Shown: positions 60,813 through 64,000 of the stretch, in pieces
Layout of the letters: the number at the start of each line of letters is the position of its first letter
Numbering within the stretch: the first letter of the stretch is position 1
DNA from: a candidate division WOR-3 bacterium
Lineage (GTDB): Bacteria > Hydrothermota > Tepidihabitantia > SM23-42 > JAOAFX01
Length of the DNA stretch: 64,000 nt
Assembly: GCA_039802205.1 (NCBI GenBank)
Contig: JBDRWD010000009.1
Location: 1-64,000, forward strand
Direction of reading: 5' to 3'
Made by a program: the position numbers and the translations under genes
The notes under the pieces: model-generated
What the model saw: only the letters and a program-made list of their open reading frames with translations
Database searches by the model: none
Told to the model about the DNA's origin: nothing

Positions 60813-61397
60813 ATGAAGATAAAAATCACTATTGATGAAATCAGGAGATATCTGGATATTGAAACGCCTGAATTTCCAAAATATGTAGCGCCACTTATCA
60901 ATTTAGCAAATCAATATGCACAAGGAACACGGCCGAGAGTGGTTGGTCAGATGAGTGAACTTATACAGGAGTTTGAAGGGAAAACATTGAAAGAATGGGA
61001 AAAGTGGTATTTAAAGAAAAAACCTGAAGCAATAAAAAGCGCTACAGAAAAAATATTACAGAAATTGAAAGAATTAAGAAATGCAATGGATAAGATAGAC
61101 AGGGCAACCGTTGAGAAATGGGTAAGGGATTTAGTGATTTTAAAAACTTTTGCCGGGCTAAGATTTCAGGAAGCGATACTTAAGAAAGGTGCTGAGTTAA
61201 AAGGAACAAATTACCGTCTCGCTGAACCTGATGAAGAGTCAAAAGGAATAGATGGCTATATCGGAAACATTCCAATATCTATAAAACCCCATACCTATGA
61301 GGCGAAAGCAGCATTACCAGAACACATAGATGTCAAAATCATCTATTATAGAAAGATTGATGATGGAATTGAGGTGGATTATGGAGAAATATTGTAA
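60813..61397 (+). CDS. MjaI-type restriction endonuclease
   Basis: This 194-residue protein contains LINLANQYAQGTRPRVVGQM, IKSATEKILQKL, WVRDLVILKTFAGLRFQEAIL and EESKGIDGYIGNIPISIKP, the pattern I associate with MjaI-family enzymes, which cut CTAG. The GIDG…SIK stretch is a likely PD-(D/E)xK variant with Asp and Lys. It forms a Type II pair with the methyltransferase 1 nt upstream. The CTAG specificity is inferred from family resemblance only. An attC-like site begins 17 nt after its stop. Confidence 0.78.
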   Translation: MKIKITIDEIRRYLDIETPEFPKYVAPLINLANQYAQGTRPRVVGQMSELIQEFEGKTLKEWEKWYLKKKPEAIKSATEKILQKLKELRNAMDKIDRATVEKWVRDLVILKTFAGLRFQEAILKKGAELKGTNYRLAEPDEESKGIDGYIGNIPISIKPHTYEAKAALPEHIDVKIIYYRKIDDGIEVDYGEIL

Positions 61398-61414
61398 TTA
61401 TCAGTCACCGCATC

Positions 61415-61554
61415 GCTTAACACAGCATAAAAGAGCCTGCCCTGATGAAAATCAGGGTTCGTGCATTACCTGTTCCGCGCGCAACGCACAAGCAAGCGGC
61501 ACGCACACAAATTTTTGCTGCGCAAATTCTACTTTTACGCTTGAGCCGTTAGGC
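61415..61554. other. attC-like site 4 (between R-M genes and M28-like gene)
   Basis: GCTTAAC (61415-61421, RYYYAAC) and GTTAGGC (61548-61554, GTTRRRY) bound a 140-bp imperfect palindrome. GCATAAAAG (61425-61433) pairs with CTTTTACGC (61532-61540) with one wobble. An internal CCCTGAT-GAAA-ATCAGGG hairpin lies at 61440-61457. The size and both boxes fit integron attC sites. If so, the next cassette starts at T61549 and the M28-like gene starts 28 nt later. Confidence 0.6.
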
Positions 61555-61576
61555 AAAATCATAAGGAGGTGTTAAA

Positions 61577-62362
61577 ATGAATGGGAATACAATACTTCAA
61601 ATATTAAGAGAACTAGTAATAAGGAATACTAAAGATGCCAGAAAGAATTGGATAACAGAATATCTTAGGAACTTGGGAATTCAATACGAAGTACAAAATT
61701 TTCAACCAGATGGCGCTAATATAGTTATTAACAAATCCAACAAAAATAAAATTATTTTTTCAGCACATTATGATGGTAATGATCCAAACGATAATTTATC
61801 TTCGGTTGCTATTATTTTAGAACTCATCAGAGAGCATCCAAGCGACAAGTATTTAGCACTCTTAACAGATTTAGAGGAAAATCAAAGTAAGGGCATGGAG
61901 GCTTATATTGCTCGTAATGGCACTGATTTACCTTTAATTGTTCTAGAATTATGTGGTTCAGGTAGTGTTGTACACATAGGCGCATCGTCGTTTATCCCTA
62001 AACCGCCTTTTGAAACAGTTAATATGGATCCTACTCTCTTAAAAAATATTGAAGCTTGTGTTAAGGAGCTCAAGTATAACTATAGGATACATCTAACTCC
62101 CCCGGGTGATCATTTACATTATGCTATGGCTAAAGGAAAAGCAGGTCTTTTAAGTATTATTAATGACATTGATTTTTTAGTGATTACAAAAATGGCCGCA
62201 CAAACACCACCATGGAAATTATTTGATGGAATCGATAGAAATAATTCCGTAATTTCAAGAATGCCACCATTTGGAAATTGTGAATTAAATGACATAAGGA
62301 CTGATAGCTTAGAAATGATATATAATATTATAGTCCACTATTTGAACAACAAACTACGTTAA
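61577..62362 (+). CDS. M28-like zinc peptidase domain protein
   Basis: This 261-residue protein resembles M28 aminopeptidases. KIIFSAHYDGND supplies His and Asp, NDNLSSVAIILELI the next Asp, LTDLEENQSKGMEAYI the Glu pair, and DIRTDSLEMI lies near the end. No signal peptide is present, so it is cytoplasmic. Some metal ligands deviate (GND rather than a longer loop), so activity is uncertain. AAGGAGG precedes the ATG. It has no promoter and lies between two attC-like sites, like a cassette gene. Confidence 0.75.
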   Translation: MNGNTILQILRELVIRNTKDARKNWITEYLRNLGIQYEVQNFQPDGANIVINKSNKNKIIFSAHYDGNDPNDNLSSVAIILELIREHPSDKYLALLTDLEENQSKGMEAYIARNGTDLPLIVLELCGSGSVVHIGASSFIPKPPFETVNMDPTLLKNIEACVKELKYNYRIHLTPPGDHLHYAMAKGKAGLLSIINDIDFLVITKMAAQTPPWKLFDGIDRNNSVISRMPPFGNCELNDIRTDSLEMIYNIIVHYLNNKLR

Positions 62363-62370
62363 TTCATTGA

Positions 62371-62444
62371 GCGTAACGATGAATAAATCTATTAATGAAA
62401 AATGAGAGTTTAATGGCTTATCGCCATTAATAGATAGTCTGTGT
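62371..62444. other. attC-like site 5 (after M28-like gene)
   Basis: GCGTAAC (62371-62377) lies 8 nt after the gene stop. ATCTATTAATG (62387-62397) pairs perfectly over 11 bp with CATTAATAGAT (62425-62435), and GTTTAAT follows. The loop of 27 nt and the lack of a T-tract argue against a terminator. The R boxes are degenerate, so this is weaker than site 4. Confidence 0.4.
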
Positions 62445-62539
62445 TTAATACAACAAACTATATTAATCCACAAGGACTTATGGGTATACGAAACTCGGTA
62501 GAGCAGATAATAATAAATAGAGAAGACAGGAGATGCTAA

Positions 62540-62720
62540 ATGACGAAATTAGTTAAAAATAGAGAATTCTGGCAATCAAGTTAGAGTTGAGATAAACGAA
62601 ATGCCTTGTCTACCATACCAAAACAGGACAAATTACGAAATACTTTGTTTATTGAACGAGTTATTTGAAATTCCAAATTCTCCTCTGGAATGGCAGAAAG
62701 TATTTAAAGACTCAGAATAA
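62540..62720 (+). other. Gene remnant of unknown origin
   Basis: Short frames (MTKLVKNREFW then stop; an overlapping frame NSGNQVRVEINEMPCLPYQN… ending FKDSE at 62718-62720) look like the remains of one small gene. A 39-codon ORF starts at ATG 62601 without an SD. I cannot assign a family. The rest of the gap 62445-62743 holds nothing else I can support. Confidence 0.35.
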
Positions 62721-62743
62721 TTTCCAAAATAGGAAGGTGAATT

Positions 62744-63241
62744 ATGGCATATAAACGCAAATCGTGGAAGGAAAAGTTAGAGGATCGCAAAAATTTTCCA
62801 AAGGTTATTTCATTTACTTCCCAAATGCCCTGTGGCAAGGCATTGGCAAAATGGGGCGCAAAACCCGGGGATTCGGTTGTTCTTGCCCCACATATTGAAG
62901 TGGATGAAATTATGAAAATAGTTCCCAAAGGTAAAGTGATTACCATTAAAGAAATTTGTGAAGAACTTGCTGAAAAACACAAAACTAAATATTGTTGTTC
63001 CCTGATAGCAGGAATCAGTATTATGACCGCAGCAAATGCGGCAGAAGAAGCGAGAATGAAAGGAGAGAAGAATATCACGCCTTACTGGCGCACACTTAAA
63101 GTTGGTGGAGTGCTGAATGAAAAATTTCCGGGTGGGGCAGAGAGACAAAAGGAACTTCTGGAAAAAGAAGGGCATAAGGTAGAAAAGAGAGGCAAAAAAT
63201 ATTTTGTGGTTGACTTTGAAAAATGCCTGATGAGGTTATAG
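62744..63241 (+). CDS. MGMT-family (Atl1-like) DNA-binding protein
   Basis: This 165-residue protein carries the DNA-binding domain of O6-methylguanine methyltransferases (VPKGKVITIKEICEELAEKHKTKYC… NITPYWRTLKVGGVLNEKFPGGAERQKELLEKEGHKV) but no PCHR active-site motif. It is therefore more like the Atl proteins that flag alkylated bases for excision repair than a methyltransferase. The N-terminal 45 residues (KSWKEKLEDRKNFPKV) are an extension common in archaeal and candidate-phylum homologues. Confidence 0.8.
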   Translation: MAYKRKSWKEKLEDRKNFPKVISFTSQMPCGKALAKWGAKPGDSVVLAPHIEVDEIMKIVPKGKVITIKEICEELAEKHKTKYCCSLIAGISIMTAANAAEEARMKGEKNITPYWRTLKVGGVLNEKFPGGAERQKELLEKEGHKVEKRGKKYFVVDFEKCLMRL

Positions 63242-63265
63242 ATGGAATTTTTGTATCTGAAAAAT

Positions 63266-63346
63266 GTAGTGGTCGACCTTGCTCGACATTTGCAGAGTAA
63301 ACTCTGCCACTACATACAGCTTTTACAGACCAAGGTCTGCCACTAC
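63266..63346. repeat. Cluster of three tag-palindromes in opposite orientations
   Basis: GTAGTGGTCGACCTTGCTCGAC (a tag plus GTCGA/TCGAC stem) is followed by GCAGAGTAAACTCTGC-CACTAC and by CAGACCAAGGTCTG-CCACTAC. The first unit has the GTAGTGG tag on its left; the other two have its complement on their right. The three arms differ in sequence. It fills most of the gap between the Atl1-like and GNAT genes. Confidence 0.75.
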
Positions 63347-63410
63347 AATTTTATTAAAAGTCAACTCTTTATTAATACCAAGCATCATTAGAAATTAAAT
63401 GGGGGGATTT

Positions 63411-64000
63411 ATGCCTGAGATTATTATCAAAGATGTTAGTTTAGAAAACATTCTTGACCTCTGTCTGGTCTGTGTTCCTCAGGATAAGAGAGATGACCCG
63501 GACTGGCAAAGGGGTATTGAAGAAAAAAGAATCTGGACATTTGAGATGCTACAGAAATGGAGTTCAATAGCAAAAGTTGGCTATGTTGATGGAGTTCCTG
63601 CAGGAATGATACAATATAGACCTGTGCCAGACGAGAGTGTTGTTTGGATTGATTGCATTTATGTACACGATAAAAAATACTGGCGGAAAGGTGTAGGTAA
63701 AAATTTGCTTTTGAGTTTGATAGAAGATATGAAAAAACCACAAGAATGGTTTAATGATAAACCTGCTCAGGCACTTATTGTGAGTCCATTCCCCGGCCAT
63801 TCAGAAGGGCAGTTATCAGCAAAAGAGTTCTTCACAAAATATGGCTTTAAGCGGGTTGGCGAAAGTCAAGGTCTGTTATATTATCCATTAAAGAAAGATT
63901 TTGTATATCAACCGGCTGAGAAAGAATCACCTAAATATAATCCGCAGGCAGAAGATAAAGGCAAGGTTTTGATCTTCTGCGGACCAAACAAATGTCCTGC
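63411..64000 (+). CDS. GNAT acetyltransferase, 3' end outside the window
   Basis: The frame from the ATG at 63411 (after GGGGGGA) is open to the window edge, 196 codons. It shows the GNAT core: VGYVDGVPAGMIQYRP, WIDCIYVHDKKYWRKGVGKNLLLSLI (the acetyl-CoA loop, R-K-G-V-G-K) and FFTKYGFKRVGESQGLLYY. After residue 165 a Lys/Glu-rich linker leads to KVLIFCGPNKCPA, which suggests a second domain beyond the edge. The substrate is unknown. Confidence 0.8.
   Translation, partial: MPEIIIKDVSLENILDLCLVCVPQDKRDDPDWQRGIEEKRIWTFEMLQKWSSIAKVGYVDGVPAGMIQYRPVPDESVVWIDCIYVHDKKYWRKGVGKNLLLSLIEDMKKPQEWFNDKPAQALIVSPFPGHSEGQLSAKEFFTKYGFKRVGESQGLLYYPLKKDFVYQPAEKESPKYNPQAEDKGKVLIFCGPNKCP

Noticed and set aside
61330-61575. 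81-codon ORF across attC-like site 4
   Set aside because: It overlaps the restriction gene and runs through the palindrome with Cys/His-rich low-complexity coding. It is a by-product of the repeat.

Overview
This 64 kb window is an A+T-rich bacterial chromosome segment in which every gene I can support lies on the + strand. The cell looks diderm: there are exported beta-barrel-like proteins, one protein with a type IX-secretion-like C-terminal tail, and signal peptides ending in A-Q. Several genes are of archaeal type (thiolase, HMG-CoA synthase, DUF35 protein, a DUF4143 ATPase, an MjaI-like nuclease). This mixture, together with many short intergenic palindromes, suggests an uncultivated candidate phylum such as WOR-3 or an FCB-like relative. 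That placement is inference from gene content only.

Positions 809-31100 hold acyl-CoA and propionate-type metabolism. Three acyl-CoA dehydrogenase paralogs (one without the usual catalytic Glu) are followed by EtfB, EtfA and an HdrD/GlcF-like Fe-S protein, then glutaminyl-tRNA synthetase and a one-domain asparaginase. Next comes a B12 mutase operon: MeaB GTPase, mutase large subunit, B12-binding subunit, a small basic protein, an MBL hydrolase, a carboxyltransferase and a biotin carboxylase. The large subunit carries the Phe/Gln pair of isobutyryl-CoA mutase. Further on lie the biotin carrier protein, a second mutase large subunit with the Tyr/Arg pair of methylmalonyl-CoA mutase, CstA, alanine dehydrogenase, a CoA-transferase, methylmalonyl-CoA epimerase and a methionine gamma-lyase-like enzyme. 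Together they could move methionine, propionyl-CoA and butyryl/isobutyryl-CoA carbon toward succinyl-CoA. Two nucleotidyltransferase genes with small partners are translationally coupled to the second mutase and to the epimerase.

Positions 31300-39600 hold small membrane proteins, a sodium symporter with a 38-residue companion, an exported hydrolase and a tyrosine recombinase. Two promoterless genes follow the recombinase (DUF5714, cupin), each ended by an imperfect palindrome bounded by RYYYAAC and GTT boxes, as in integron cassettes. The recombinase lacks the IntI-specific patch, so an integron-like system is the most unusual candidate here. Similar sites lie at 51516 and 61415-62444, the latter around an M28-like peptidase gene and beside an R-M pair.

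Positions 39600-48000 hold purE, purC, a Sua5-type tRNA-modification enzyme, two decayed genes (carbonic anhydrase-like, acyl-CoA dehydrogenase), an archaeal-type HMG-CoA synthase/thiolase/DUF35 set and a methylcrotonyl-CoA-carboxylase-like carboxyltransferase. Positions 48000-64000 are accessory: cupin, small membrane proteins, a trypsin-TPR protein, a frameshifted methyltransferase, an ECF sigma/anti-sigma pair, a TspO homologue, an Fe-S aldo-keto reductase, a methyltransferase with an SNase-like tail plus an MjaI-like nuclease, an Atl1-like protein and a truncated GNAT gene.

Seven near-consensus sigma-70 promoters all have a 16-bp spacer. At least seven genes are broken, several at homopolymers, so part of the apparent decay may be assembly error. 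I saw no rRNA, tRNA or CRISPR array. All calls come from reading the sequence; no database search was run.
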